A program made the translations under genes and the position numbers. From assembly GCA_937858235.1 (NCBI GenBank), contig CALLZZ010000172.1:1-49405 (forward strand): a DNA stretch of 49,405 nucleotides, in the 5' to 3' direction. Positions 1 to 8,139 of the stretch are shown one piece after another. Numbering within the stretch: position 1 is the first letter of the stretch; each line of letters opens with the position of its first letter. Below the pieces are notes generated by a model that ran no database searches, was not told the DNA's origin, and worked only from the letters and a program-made list of their open reading frames with translations. Origin of the DNA: an uncultured Clostridia bacterium (GTDB taxonomy: Bacteria > Bacillota > Clostridia > Oscillospirales > Oscillospiraceae).

Positions 1-101
1 ACAAATTTCGAAAATCCATGTTGGGATTTAAAATGTTTAAGGAACCACAAATTTCGAAAATCCATGTTGGGATTTAAAATGTTTAAGGAACCACAAATTT
101 C
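1..101. repeat. 46-bp tandem repeat, two full copies plus a partial third
   Basis: Bases 1-46 are repeated exactly at 47-92, and the first nine bases of the unit recur at 93-101. The unit carries an ATG (18 and 64) and the first codons of the downstream ketoisomerase gene. Because 46 is not a multiple of three, translation from the copy-1 ATG runs into a TAA after 19 codons, while copy 2 continues into the gene. More copies could lie left of the window. Confidence 0.95.
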
Positions 102-537
102 AAAATGTAGGGTCATGTACCTTCCTAAAGTCGATGATGTTCGTGGAAACTTAACTTTCATTGAACAGAATGAACATGTTCCGTTTGAAATAAAGAGAAT
201 TTACTATCTTTACGATGTTCCTGGGGGAGAGAGTAGAGGTGGACATGCTCATAAAGATTTAGAACAATTCATTGTGGCTGCTAATGGAAGTTTTGATGTT
301 ATATTAGATGATGGATATAACAAGGAACGCCATCACATGAATAGGTCTTACTATGGTCTTTACTTGCCAAACATGATCTGGCGTGAACTTGACAACTTCT
401 CTTCTGGTTCTGTGTGTCTGGTTTTGGCTTCAGAAGTTTATGATGAAGAGGATTACATTCGAGATTATGAAAAATTCTATGAAATCACTCAAAAAAATGG
501 TCAAACATACAATAAAATCCTCAATACATCAAAATAA
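64..537 (+). CDS. dTDP-4-keto-6-deoxyhexose 3,4-ketoisomerase (FdtA/QdtA family)
   Basis: This is a 157-residue single-domain cupin of the WxcM-like sugar ketoisomerase family. In the family it converts dTDP-4-keto-6-deoxyglucose to the 3-keto isomer, the substrate for a 3-aminotransferase. The signature RGGHAHK lies near residues 58-64, with the DVRGNLTF element before it and the conserved YLPNMIWRELDNF segment later. The product cannot be assigned as galacto (FdtA) or gluco (QdtA) from sequence alone. The aminotransferase at 2935 and acyltransferase at 564 supply the next steps. Start codons at 64 and 79 are both inside the 46-bp repeat; 79 has a GGGAT sequence seven bases ahead and may be the true start. 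Confidence 0.85.
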   Translation: MLGFKMFKEPQISKCRVMYLPKVDDVRGNLTFIEQNEHVPFEIKRIYYLYDVPGGESRGGHAHKDLEQFIVAANGSFDVILDDGYNKERHHMNRSYYGLYLPNMIWRELDNFSSGSVCLVLASEVYDEEDYIRDYEKFYEITQKNGQTYNKILNTSK

Positions 538-563
538 TTACACGAATATAAAAGTGAAAAAAA

Positions 564-1256
564 ATGGAAAATGAAGAGAACTTAATAATCGTTGGTATAG
601 GAGAATTTGCAGAAATTGCTTATGAATATTTTACTCATGATTCACCTTATAATGTAGTAGCATTTAGTGCTGAAAAAGATTATATCGATAAAAATAGTTT
701 ATTTGGCTTACCAATTATTCCCTTTGAAAAATTGGATGAAGATTATGACCCAGAAGAGTATAAGGTATTTGTAGCAGTTACCTACACAAAACTTAACAGA
801 GTCAGAACCAGGCTTTACCATGAAGCTAAAAAAAAAGGGTTTCAAATAGTTTCTTATATAAGTTCAAAGGCATTTGTATGGAATAATGTAGAAATAGGAG
901 AAAATTGTTTTATTTTTGAGAATAATGTCCTTCAATACAGGGTAAAAATAGGTAATAATGTGATTCTGTGGAGTGGTAATCAAATTGGACATGGAACCCG
1001 TATACGTGATAATTGCTTTTTATCTTCCCATGCTGCGATTTCTGGAGAATGCATAGTGGGTGAAAACTGTTTTATAGGGATCAACAGCACTTTTTCAGAC
1101 CATTTAACCATAGCAAAAGATTGTATCATTGGTGCTGCTGCAAATTTAATAAAAAACACTGATGAAGCAGGGATATACGTAGGAAACCCCGCAAAACGCA
1201 TGGAAAAAAGTAGTTTAGACACTGTTTTTTGGATCAGCGGAAAAAATGAGGATTAA
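564..1256 (+). CDS. Sugar O/N-acyltransferase with left-handed beta-helix (NeuD/PglD-like)
   Basis: The 230-residue protein has an N-terminal Rossmann-like sugar-nucleotide binding part (LIIVGIGEFAEIA near residue 7) followed by hexapeptide repeats from about residue 95 to 200 (VEIGENCFI, VKIGNNVIL, CIVGENCFI and similar). It ends with the typical VGNPAKRM motif. Such enzymes acetylate amino sugars or sialic acids from acetyl-CoA. Its position 26 bases after the ketoisomerase suggests it acylates the 3-amino sugar made by this locus (FdtC/QdtC role). The role is inferred from context; the fold is clear. Confidence 0.85.
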   Translation: MENEENLIIVGIGEFAEIAYEYFTHDSPYNVVAFSAEKDYIDKNSLFGLPIIPFEKLDEDYDPEEYKVFVAVTYTKLNRVRTRLYHEAKKKGFQIVSYISSKAFVWNNVEIGENCFIFENNVLQYRVKIGNNVILWSGNQIGHGTRIRDNCFLSSHAAISGECIVGENCFIGINSTFSDHLTIAKDCIIGAAANLIKNTDEAGIYVGNPAKRMEKSSLDTVFWISGKNED

Positions 1257-1326
1257 CAGTTAATTATAGTTTTCTAGTGTTTCTTGAATTAAATTTCACC
1301 CTAATTTCTAATTGAGGTTGAAAATA

Positions 1327-1682
1327 ATGTTCATTAGTGGGATAGGCAGAACCAGGTTTGGAGCTTTGTCAGAGTCGCTCCCAGAATTATTATATGAAAC
1401 TATGTATAACACCCTAAAGGATAGCTATTTGGATATTTCAGATATTGGCGCCATTTTTGTTTCTAATTTTTTAGGAGGCCCATTAAATGGTCAACGTCAT
1501 TTAAATTCACTTGTATCTTCATTTTTGCCGGACATTAATATTCCTCTCCGAATTGAAACGGCCTATGCTTCTTCAGGTTCTGCAATAAATCAGGCTATTT
1601 ATTCATTACAACAATATGAGAACATAATGATTTTAGGTGCAGAAAAAAAATGACCTCTGATAACATTATGGGGGAAGTTTAG
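1327..1682 (+). pseudogene. Thiolase N-terminal remnant, frameshifted and lacking the catalytic Cys
   Basis: The reading frame from the ATG at 1327 (GAGGT ribosome binding site just upstream) matches the first quarter of archaeal SCP-x-type thiolases: ISGIGRTRFG, then the active-site region. Thiolases have ACASG around the nucleophilic cysteine; here it reads AYASSG, so the cysteine is a tyrosine. The frame stops at 1651-1653 directly after a run of eight A. Shifting by one base at that run restores the family motif AEKMTSDN and continues to a TAG at 1680-1682. Normal thiolases are near 390 residues, so most of the protein is missing. Two independent defects point to a dead gene. Confidence 0.75.
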
Positions 1683-1949
1683 ATGGAATATCACTGCATA
1701 AGATTTAATAAATGGTGGAATTATCCTGTTAAAAAATGTATATTATGTGATGGGGATGTGGTTGAAGTACTTGATATGAAATATAAGATAATTGGATATA
1801 CAGAGGTCTTTGTTCCTTCAGAAAATCATGAAGAAGTACCATACTTCCAATATTTATTAGAAAGTGAAGAGGGTAACCGAAAAATAATCAAATCCTATGA
1901 TGATCATTCCATTGGAGACTCTATTGATCCGGATTTGGAATTAATCTGA
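1683..1949 (+). CDS. DUF35-like zinc-ribbon/OB-fold thiolase partner, degenerate
   Basis: This 88-residue ORF starts on the base after the thiolase remnant ends. In archaea, thiolase genes are commonly followed by a DUF35 protein with a rubredoxin-like zinc ribbon and an OB fold that helps in acyl-CoA condensation. Only one CxxC pair (CILC, residues 19-22) is visible and the second knuckle is absent. It is shorter than the usual 130 or so residues. The DUF35 assignment rests on gene order, the aromatic N-terminus and the single CxxC, so it is tentative. It is probably the eroded partner of the dead thiolase. Confidence 0.4.
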   Translation: MEYHCIRFNKWWNYPVKKCILCDGDVVEVLDMKYKIIGYTEVFVPSENHEEVPYFQYLLESEEGNRKIIKSYDDHSIGDSIDPDLELI

Positions 1950-1986
1950 AACTGATAACCTAGTTGTCCATACCGATGTGAATAAA

Positions 1987-2922
1987 ATGTTAACCGTCAA
2001 AAAATATGAACCTCAGGATAAAAATGTTTGGGATAATTTTATAACCCATTCTAAAAATGGATATTTCCTTTTTAATCGAGATTTTATGGAATATCATTCT
2101 GATCGTTTTTGTGACTTTTCTTTGATGTTTTTTAAAGGAAATAAATTGATGGCGGTAATCCCCGCAAATATAGAAAGCCATAAGGTTACAAGTCATGGTG
2201 GATTAACCTTCGGCGGAATAATTTCCCACAAAAAGATGGAAACACAGATAATGTTGGGAATATTCCAGAAATTGAAGGAATACCTCAAACTTCAAGGGGT
2301 TAAAGAACTGGTATACAAGCCAATACCCCATATATATCATACCGTACCTGCTGAAGAAGATCTTTACGCCCTATTTTTAAACAGAGCGAAATTGATCAGA
2401 AGAGATGTTACATCAGCCATATATATGGAAGAAAAATTACCATACAGCAGAAATATGAAACGTAAAATCCGAAAAAGCAAAGAAATTGGATTTAAAATCC
2501 AGAAAAGCCAGGATTATGAGAAATTCATGCAAATTGAAGAGAAAAGATTAGATGAAAAATATAGGATAAAACCCACCCATACTGGTAATGAAATCAAATT
2601 ATTGGCCTCTAAATTTCCAGATAATATAAAGTTATTCACAGCAGAAAAAGATGGAGAAATTTATGGTGGGGTTATCATCTTTGAAGGTGAAAATATTGCC
2701 CATGGCCAATACCAAGCCTCTACAGATGAAGGATTAAATTTGAATTGTAACGATTTAATTTTTGACTATCTAATTGGTGGCTATTACAAAGACAAAAAAT
2801 ACTTCGATTTTGGAATATCCAATGAAAAAAATGGCTTGTATTTAAATAAAGGTTTAATACATTACAAATCCCAATTTGGAGCACATGCTGTTGTTCATGA
2901 TTTTTATAAATTGGAAATTTGA
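1987..2922 (+). CDS. GNAT/FemAB-like acyl- or aminoacyl-transferase
   Basis: The product is about 311 residues and resembles FemAB-related GNAT-fold transferases found in polysaccharide and peptidoglycan-bridge systems. A basic segment (RNMKRKIRKSKEIGF) sits mid-protein, followed by the C-terminal acceptor half with a GGVIIFE strand and the ending FDFGISNEKNGLYLNKGL. Members transfer amino acids or acyl groups to cell-envelope glycans. In this locus it could modify the amino sugar or pseudomurein-linked glycan. ATG 1987 was preferred over GTG 1978 because a GTGA sequence lies at a normal distance. The substrate is unknown. Confidence 0.65.
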   Translation: MLTVKKYEPQDKNVWDNFITHSKNGYFLFNRDFMEYHSDRFCDFSLMFFKGNKLMAVIPANIESHKVTSHGGLTFGGIISHKKMETQIMLGIFQKLKEYLKLQGVKELVYKPIPHIYHTVPAEEDLYALFLNRAKLIRRDVTSAIYMEEKLPYSRNMKRKIRKSKEIGFKIQKSQDYEKFMQIEEKRLDEKYRIKPTHTGNEIKLLASKFPDNIKLFTAEKDGEIYGGVIIFEGENIAHGQYQASTDEGLNLNCNDLIFDYLIGGYYKDKKYFDFGISNEKNGLYLNKGLIHYKSQFGAHAVVHDFYKLEI

Positions 2923-2934
2923 ACCTAATCATAG

Positions 2935-4032
2935 ATGGTTATTATGATCCCATTCATCAATTTAAAAGCGGAATATAGATCTATAGGGAAAGAATTAGAT
3001 CCGAAAATCCATTCTATACTGGAAAATGGCTTTTTTGTTTTAGGAGATGAAGTTAGAAATTTTGAAAAAGAATTTTCCGATTATATGGATAATAAATATG
3101 CAGTTGGAGTTAATTCTGGTTCAGATGCATTATTTCTGGCAATAAGATCTTTAGGAATTGGATCGGGAGATGAAGTTATCACAGTTTCTCACACTTATAT
3201 ATCAAGTGTAGATGCAATTATTAGAAATGATGCAAAACCTGTTTTCGTTGATATTGATAAAAATACATATTGTATGGATTCATCCCATATAGAAGAAAAA
3301 ATTACAGAAAACACCAGGGCAATTTTACCAGTTCATCTTTATGGTCATCCTGCAGATATGGATTCAATAGGAGAAATAGCCAAAAAACATGATCTTTTTA
3401 TAATTGAGGACGCCTGTCAGGCTCACGCAGCTGAGTACAACGGAGTTAAGGTTGGTAATTTTGGGGATTTAGGATGTTTTAGTTTCTATCCAACGAAAAA
3501 TCTAGGTGCTTATGGTGATGGGGGAATGGTTGTTACCGATGATTCGGAATTAGCAGAATTTCTACGTCAGTTTAGAAACTATGGTCAAACCCAGAAATAT
3601 TATCATGATTTTCAAGGTTTTAACAGCAGATTAGACGAATTACAAGCATCTGTTCTCAGAGTTAAATTAAAACATCTGGATTATTGGAATAATAAGCGTA
3701 GAAAGATCGCTAAAATATATGATGATCATCTTAATGATTTAGATTTAGTTTTACCTGTAGAAATGGAAGATTCTAAGCATGTCTTTCATCTGTATGTTAT
3801 CAGATGCAAAAACAGAGACAGATTAAAAGAGGAGCTATTAAAAAAAGGAGTTCAGACCCAAATACATTATCCGATTCCGGTTCACAATCAAAAGGCATAT
3901 GAAAATTTTGATGTTAAGTTACCAGTGACTGAGAAAGTCTGTAATGAAATATTATCATTACCTATGAATCCCTTTCTAGATGATGATGAAGTTATTTATA
4001 TCTGTGAGATGATGGAAGATGCCCTTGGTTAG
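2935..4032 (+). CDS. DegT/DnrJ/EryC1 sugar aminotransferase (FdtB/QdtB-like)
   Basis: This 365-residue PLP enzyme carries the family hallmarks: NSGSDAL near residue 60, the PLP-ring aspartate in IIEDACQAHAAEY, and the Schiff-base lysine in FYPTKNLGAYGDGG. It should aminate the 3-keto sugar made by the ketoisomerase at 64, giving a dTDP-3-amino-3,6-dideoxyhexose. Homologues begin with MIPF, so ATG 2944 is as likely as 2935. The last 14 bases overlap the glycosyltransferase start, which implies translational coupling. Confidence 0.9.
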   Translation: MVIMIPFINLKAEYRSIGKELDPKIHSILENGFFVLGDEVRNFEKEFSDYMDNKYAVGVNSGSDALFLAIRSLGIGSGDEVITVSHTYISSVDAIIRNDAKPVFVDIDKNTYCMDSSHIEEKITENTRAILPVHLYGHPADMDSIGEIAKKHDLFIIEDACQAHAAEYNGVKVGNFGDLGCFSFYPTKNLGAYGDGGMVVTDDSELAEFLRQFRNYGQTQKYYHDFQGFNSRLDELQASVLRVKLKHLDYWNNKRRKIAKIYDDHLNDLDLVLPVEMEDSKHVFHLYVIRCKNRDRLKEELLKKGVQTQIHYPIPVHNQKAYENFDVKLPVTEKVCNEILSLPMNPFLDDDEVIYICEMMEDALG

Positions 4033-4903
4033 CGTGGTAATGACCTCATATAACCATGAAAAATTTATTTCTGATGCAATTGAAAGTGTTTTAAATCAAT
4101 CTTTTAAAGATTTGGAATTGATCATAATTGATGATAATTCCATGGATAGATCCCCTTTGATCATTAGTGAATTGGCTGATAAGGATGAAAGAATCAGGAA
4201 AATGTTCCATCAAAAGAATTTAGGCATTGCAAAAACTATAAATGATGGTTTAAGAAATTGTAATGGGAAATTTATCGCATTTATTGCCTCAGATGATTTA
4301 TGGATGGAGGATAAATTGGAAAAACAACTTAAGATACTGGAAGAAGATGAAAATCTTATAGTTTGGTGTAACTCGGCAATAATAGATGATGCTTCTGAAT
4401 TTACCGGTGAAAAAAGCAGCGAAAAATATAAAAATGCCACATCCAATGGCTATGTTTTTGATCAAATCGTAAATTCCTGGATTTCTGGTTCTGGCATAAT
4501 GATGAAAAGGGATAATTTAAAGGATATACAGCTTAATGAGAACCTAAAATACTTGAACGATACCATGTTTTATTTAGATTTAGCCCATAATCATAAATTT
4601 CATTATATGGAAGAAACGCTGTCAAAATATAGAATACATGGAGAAAATTGTTCATTTAAGATAAAAGATATTGAAGGATGGTATAAAGATTCATTTTTAC
4701 TCTGTCGTTATATTTTCAATAAATATGGAGAACATCTATCCTATCAAGCTTTAAGGAATATTTTCTATAAAACTTGTATAATTCCAGTTATGATGGGCGC
4801 CCAGAATGACATGTTAAACAAATATAACCTGATCTATCCTGTGATTTTGCCATTAAATTTTATGATGTTGATCATTAAAAACATCCCCATAAAATTAACT
4901 TAA
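4019..4903 (+). CDS. Family 2 glycosyltransferase
   Basis: The 294-residue protein starts with the GT-A nucleotide-binding region VSVVMTSYNHEKFI, followed by IIDDNSMD and a metal-binding SDDLW near residue 96. It matches GT2 enzymes that move a nucleotide-activated sugar onto a lipid-linked or protein-linked glycan. A hydrophobic C-terminus (LPLNFMMLII) may hold it at the membrane. It overlaps the aminotransferase by 14 bases, so it probably transfers the amino sugar made here. Donor and acceptor cannot be read from sequence. Confidence 0.85.
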   Translation: MPLVSVVMTSYNHEKFISDAIESVLNQSFKDLELIIIDDNSMDRSPLIISELADKDERIRKMFHQKNLGIAKTINDGLRNCNGKFIAFIASDDLWMEDKLEKQLKILEEDENLIVWCNSAIIDDASEFTGEKSSEKYKNATSNGYVFDQIVNSWISGSGIMMKRDNLKDIQLNENLKYLNDTMFYLDLAHNHKFHYMEETLSKYRIHGENCSFKIKDIEGWYKDSFLLCRYIFNKYGEHLSYQALRNIFYKTCIIPVMMGAQNDMLNKYNLIYPVILPLNFMMLIIKNIPIKLT

Positions 4904-5236
4904 ATAAAAAATTGATTTTGTTCATGCATTTATCTGGGCCACAGCGTTATGTACTATTTTTTCTAGTTCCATACCTATTTAGTTTGAATTATCTTCTCTT
5001 GGCTCCATATAACTCGTAGTAATTATTAAATTTACATTAAAAGTAACCAAAACAGCAACCAGATCTAAATAGGGATAAAGGGCTATTCAATGCTATATTA
5101 TTGGTTTTTCTAAGATATTCCCGCATAAAACTCATTCTAGTTACAATGCATCACTTTGATTATCTTTTTTCATATCAACACTTATTTATTAATAGAATAT
5201 TATTAACCAACCTCATTTTAAACAGCTTTAAATCAA
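4904..5236. other. AT-rich convergent intergenic region
   Basis: This 333-base stretch separates the convergent glycosyltransferase and flippase genes. It has short T-runs on the plus strand near 4953-4960 and 5164-5170 that could end transcription in archaeal fashion. The only short frames (about 30 codons from 4924) lack a ribosome binding site. I see no gene, RNA or repeat in it. Confidence 0.6.
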
Positions 5237-6658
5237 CTATCTGGCAACCAACTTCTTAATTAAATAAACATCACCTTCAGAGAATGTTTTAAATAGGATT
5301 AAAAGACCTAGATATAAAATTGCCGATATTAAAACCAGAATAAATATGTTTATATTTACCACACTCATGAATACTGTCATGATACCTGTTGCTAGTACTG
5401 GTTTCCATACATATTTTGCAATGGGAACTTTACAAATGAACTTGGAAAGATAATAATAAAGCATAATAAAGTTCAACAATTCTGATAATACAGTTACAAC
5501 TGAAGCACCTATATAACTGAATTGGGGAATTACCACTAAATTGACAGCTATGTTAAAAATCATATAAATAAAAGTCAGTCGAATAATTAACACCTGTTTA
5601 TTCATAGATATTAGGAAATAACTGAAAATCATGGTTAGAAGTATTAGGGGAATTGTCCAGATTAAGATTTGTAGTGTTATAACAGATGGGGCAAATTCAG
5701 ATTGATAAAGGATTAGAATTATATCATTGGAAAGAATGGTGATTCCTGCAGCTAGGGGCAAACCCAGTATAATTAGATATTTTATGGATTTGGCATAAAC
5801 TAGCTTAATAGATTCATGGGAAGAAACGTAAAATTTTGAAAGCACTGGAAATATTGCAGTATTATAGACGATGGGGATAAAAAGTAGTATCTCAATTATC
5901 TTATATGAGGCACTGTACCATCCTACTGCTGCATCACCCTGTAATAAAGAAAGTAATACAGTATCGACCCTAAATGCAATTGTAGAGAAAATTGAAGCTA
6001 TAGATAATGGTAAAGCTATGAGCATCTTTGATTTCCAAAAATCCCAGTTAATTCCCAGTTGAGGCATTGGAAATTTGACAAGATAAATTATTAAAACACT
6101 GATCAAGCCTATCAAACTACTTATTAAATAGATTAAGGCAAACCATAGTATGCTAAAATTGTTGGATATTCCGTAAAATACACCGAATAGGAGTATGATA
6201 CCAGGTAAAATAATACCAACACCTTGATACTCCATTTTTTCATATGCTTGAAATACTGAGAAGAATAGCTGAGTAAAAGATGTAAACACCATCCAAAAGC
6301 CCAGGATATAAACCACATAAATGGTTTGTGTTGGATAGTTTAGAATATTAATAAATAATATGATAAAAGCCAATGTAACCGCGCATAAAATCAATTTAAG
6401 TACGATAATATTTCCAGTATAATGCTGTGAGATAGTTTTGTCCCTTGCAATTTCTCTCACAGTCAGTATAGAAAGACCTAAATCGGCAATTACACCCATA
6501 AGCAGGGTAAAAGATAATCCAAAAGATAAAACTCCAAATTCTTCCACTCCCAGATAACGAGCCAGATAAATGGTGTAAAAAAAAGCCAGAGAATAATTTA
6601 TTATCTGAGCAATAAAAAGAACTCCGGTGTTCTTAAAAATTCGCTGTATAGTATTCAT
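5237..6658 (-). CDS. Oligosaccharide flippase, Wzx/MATE-like membrane protein
   Basis: The protein has about 473 residues and 12 to 14 hydrophobic segments along its length, typical of polysaccharide biosynthesis (RfbX/Wzx) flippases. The conserved N-terminal LGVEEFGVLSF region is present, as are the IREIARD-like loop (VREIARDKTIS) and later TVLLSLLQGDAAVGWYSA. It would move lipid-linked oligosaccharide across the membrane. ATG 6658 was chosen because GAGGA lies directly upstream; the GTG at 6670 is part of that ribosome binding site. It converges on the sugar genes and is divergent from the methyltransferase at 7060. Confidence 0.88.
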   Translation of the reverse strand: MNTIQRIFKNTGVLFIAQIINYSLAFFYTIYLARYLGVEEFGVLSFGLSFTLLMGVIADLGLSILTVREIARDKTISQHYTGNIIVLKLILCAVTLAFIILFINILNYPTQTIYVVYILGFWMVFTSFTQLFFSVFQAYEKMEYQGVGIILPGIILLFGVFYGISNNFSILWFALIYLISSLIGLISVLIIYLVKFPMPQLGINWDFWKSKMLIALPLSIASIFSTIAFRVDTVLLSLLQGDAAVGWYSASYKIIEILLFIPIVYNTAIFPVLSKFYVSSHESIKLVYAKSIKYLIILGLPLAAGITILSNDIILILYQSEFAPSVITLQILIWTIPLILLTMIFSYFLISMNKQVLIIRLTFIYMIFNIAVNLVVIPQFSYIGASVVTVLSELLNFIMLYYYLSKFICKVPIAKYVWKPVLATGIMTVFMSVVNINIFILVLISAILYLGLLILFKTFSEGDVYLIKKLVAR

Positions 6659-7059
6659 TCTATTCCTCACAAACCAAAAATCATCAAAAATCCTCTCATC
6701 TTATATGAGGAATTTTTAGTTTTTTAAGTATTGGGCTACTGAACTTGACTAGATTGATATAGATATTCAGCTACAGTTTAAAGAAAGAATTAGATTAACA
6801 TATAAGCACCGATTCACATGTATGTAAATTCTGCTAAGAGAACTTTATGAAAAAAAATCAATGATTGAATATATTATCTTCATATACAAAGTTTAACTAG
6901 TTTTTAAAGCACGAGAAGGTTTTATTTTTTCAATAAGTTATTAATGAAGAAGTAATTTTAAGTTTTTTGAAGTACAATTATAATTATCCTAGATGACCTT
7001 ACTTTTAATTAGTAAAATACATAATTATTAACTGTTTACTTATTTGTGGAGTAACCATT
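6659..7059. promoter_or_regulatory. Divergent intergenic region with promoters of flippase and tRNA methyltransferase
   Basis: About 400 AT-rich bases lie between two divergent genes, so both promoters must be here. AT-rich boxes are too frequent for one TATA element to be singled out with confidence. GGAG at 7047-7050 serves as ribosome binding site for the 7060 gene. No RNA gene or ORF is evident. Confidence 0.45.
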
Positions 7060-8103
7060 ATGGAAATTGCATTTATATTATCTCTTGAACATGAAACACT
7101 TCCAGAAGCAGAACTCAAAGCTGTCTTAAAGGCGGAAGATATTCAATATAAATTTAAACGTAAATATAATGGGTTTTTGATTATAGATATCCCTGGAGAT
7201 AATTTACAAAACTCTTTAGAAGATTTTAAATCCTCATTAAGTAGATTATCCATGACCAATGAAGCTTTCCAGATACTCATAACAACAGATACTGATGAAC
7301 TTCTCAACAGGGTTAATGAATATCCCTGGAATAATTTAATAACCGATGAATACATGGTTAGAGTTAAAAATAAGGAAAAATATGAGGTTAACACATTAAA
7401 ACTTGAAAAGGCTATTGGAGGAGTTATCAAGGATAAAACTGGGGGTAAGTTTAAAGTAAACCTTGAAGATCCTGGGATATTTATAAGAACAATTATATTT
7501 GATGATAAAGCCTTTTTAGGATTGAGATTAGTTAAAATCCCTAAAAAACATTTTTTTAATTTGAAACCACATAAAAGGCCCTTTTTTTATCCTGGATCCA
7601 TGAGCCCCAAGTTGGCCCGGTGTATGGTTAACCTGACCGGGGTAAAGAGAGGGGAAAAGCTGCTCGATCCCTTCTGCGGCACAGGAGGTATCTTATTGGA
7701 GGCAGGTATCATTGGTGCAAAGGTGGTGGGTACAGATGTAGACCCGAAGATGGTTAAAGGAACTATTGAAAACCTTAAATACTGCAACATTCATGACTAC
7801 GAAGTATTCAGGGAGGATGTGAGAAAATTAGAGCTCCCCTATAAGGTAGATGCTATTGTCACCGACCCCCCATATGGCATATCTGCTTCAACAAAGGGTG
7901 AGGAAAGCCATAGGCTCTGCAAACAGGCGATTGTATCATTAGAAAACTTAATTAAGGATGATGGAAGGATATGCATGGCAACACCCCATTACATGGATAT
8001 CAATGAGTTTGTAGAAGGAACAACATTTAAAATAATAGAACAACATCATATAAGAATGCACAAAAGTTTAACCAGAGTAATATCTGTATTGATGAAGGAT
8101 TGA
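7060..8103 (+). CDS. tRNA (guanine-10 N2) methyltransferase, THUMP domain (Trm-G10 type)
   Basis: The 347-residue protein has an N-terminal THUMP region (about 50-160) and a C-terminal Rossmann methyltransferase. The SAM-binding motif DPFCGTGGILLEA lies near residues 203-215, and the catalytic TDPPYG, typical of exocyclic amine methylation, lies near 270. The PGSMSPKLAR segment before motif I is typical of archaeal G10 enzymes. It methylates guanosine 10 of tRNA, once or twice, using S-adenosylmethionine. Twenty-one bases separate it from the upstream (ATG) start of cimA, so the two may be co-transcribed. Confidence 0.88.
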   Translation: MEIAFILSLEHETLPEAELKAVLKAEDIQYKFKRKYNGFLIIDIPGDNLQNSLEDFKSSLSRLSMTNEAFQILITTDTDELLNRVNEYPWNNLITDEYMVRVKNKEKYEVNTLKLEKAIGGVIKDKTGGKFKVNLEDPGIFIRTIIFDDKAFLGLRLVKIPKKHFFNLKPHKRPFFYPGSMSPKLARCMVNLTGVKRGEKLLDPFCGTGGILLEAGIIGAKVVGTDVDPKMVKGTIENLKYCNIHDYEVFREDVRKLELPYKVDAIVTDPPYGISASTKGEESHRLCKQAIVSLENLIKDDGRICMATPHYMDINEFVEGTTFKIIEQHHIRMHKSLTRVISVLMKD

Positions 8104-8139
8104 AATTAACTTATAATTAATAAAATGGAAGTGATTCCC

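Noticed and set aside
4924..5030. Hydrophobic ORF of about 30 codons in the convergent gap
   Set aside because: No ribosome site or promoter, and no similarity that I recognise.
6680..6730. Imperfect stem with T-rich tail upstream of the flippase
   Set aside because: Lies in a promoter region with no gene to terminate; pairing is mostly A-T and expected by chance.
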